Shown here piece after piece: positions 63,786-64,000 of a stretch of 64,000 nt of DNA (position 1 is its first letter; each line of letters starts with the position of its first letter). This DNA is from Oceanicaulis sp052055585 (GTDB lineage: Bacteria; Pseudomonadota; Alphaproteobacteria; Caulobacterales; Maricaulaceae), in NCBI RefSeq assembly GCF_052055585.1, contig NZ_CP170485.1:2046001-2110000 (forward strand), written 5' to 3'. A model generated the notes under the pieces. It saw only the letters and a program-made list of their open reading frames with translations, was not told where the DNA came from and searched no databases. Position numbers and translations under genes: made by a program.

Positions 63786-64000
63786 ATGACCGCCCCGCTG
63801 AACCCTGAAGACATCCGTGCTCTGAAGAGCCTGATCAGCTGGTGGGAGCAGTCCGGCGTCGAGGCGCTGCCGCCTTTGCCCGCCCCGAAATCCACTCAGC
63901 CCGCGCCGCCGCCATCGGTCGAAGCGCGCGCGACCGGCGCCCAGGCGCGACAGGCGGGATTCGGCGTTGCGCCCACCCAGGACGGGCGCGCCATGGCGCA
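63786..64000 (+). CDS. Start of a probable uracil-DNA glycosylase (partial)
   Basis: Seventy-one codons are present before the window ends, opening with TAPLNPEDIRALKSLISWWEQSGVEALPPLPAP. A short helix with WW and a proline-rich linker is typical of the N-terminus of alphaproteobacterial type-4 uracil-DNA glycosylases, and these genes often stand divergent to ETF-QO. The catalytic domain lies outside the window, so the call rests on the N-terminus and context and could be wrong. Confidence 0.45.
   Translation, partial: MTAPLNPEDIRALKSLISWWEQSGVEALPPLPAPKSTQPAPPPSVEARATGAQARQAGFGVAPTQDGRAMA

Overview
The window is a high-GC, densely coded stretch of a chromosome from an alphaproteobacterium. 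Gene content and neighbourhoods suggest a marine, stalked-type lineage near Hyphomonadaceae/Maricaulales; this is an inference from gene families, since no rRNA or species marker is present. Nearly every gene is a housekeeping or conserved gene. Long reading frames on the opposite strand are GC-driven shadows and were left out. I found no rRNA, tRNA, CRISPR array, phage region or replication origin.

Layout. 1-4.8 kb, minus strand: an isoprenoid cluster (histidine phosphatase, xseB, csaA, ispA, dxs) ending in a truncated Tat/lipoprotein nitroreductase. 5-8 kb, minus: SET protein, SDR, UPF0145 and signal peptidase I. 8-8.9 kb: a Tic20-like membrane protein and the guanidinium exporter gdx behind a guanidine-II (mini-ykkC) riboswitch. 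8.8-19 kb: acyl-CoA dehydrogenase, cytochrome b561 with YceI, Sua5, GrlR-like protein, FAD-linked oxidase, YaaA, hydroxybutyrate dehydrogenase, patatin, SRAP protein and Nudix hydrolase. 19-23.7 kb: two paralogous chemoreceptors around a TIGR02301-type protein. 23.7-31.3 kb: glycosyltransferase 9, ygfZ, tag, a FabH-like synthase with a coupled M42-type peptidase, amtB and a universal stress protein. 31.4-38.5 kb: HD hydrolase, the NAD regulator NrtR, a GH5-like glycosidase, then nadA, an orphan AT-richer gene, nadB and nadC; nadA is preceded by a good promoter and a strongly structured leader. 38.5-47.1 kb: small hypotheticals, a SleB-type hydrolase and the glyQ-GST-glyS-ppdK cluster.

47.3-53.8 kb is the one clearly dynamic region. 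It holds two tandem genes for 886-residue secreted proteins, each with seven repeats of about 58 residues (a predicted seven-bladed propeller). The last 1 kb of the two genes is the same apart from one silent base. A decayed IS5-family (IS427-type) element sits exactly between the two repeat units. 53.8-64 kb: sppA with a small membrane protein, a methyltransferase with a DUF2007 protein, ispB, an M14 carboxypeptidase, a cluster of palindromes, a WecA/MraY-like transferase, ispE, a TPR lipoprotein, ETF-ubiquinone oxidoreductase and the start of a probable uracil-DNA glycosylase.

Connections. dxs, ispE, ispA and ispB cover steps of the MEP pathway and prenyl chain synthesis, the latter feeding quinones. 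ETF-QO and the acyl-CoA dehydrogenase link fatty-acid oxidation to that quinone pool. NrtR and nadABC form a likely NAD regulon. Start sites were chosen by eye from Shine-Dalgarno sequences, overlaps and family N-termini.
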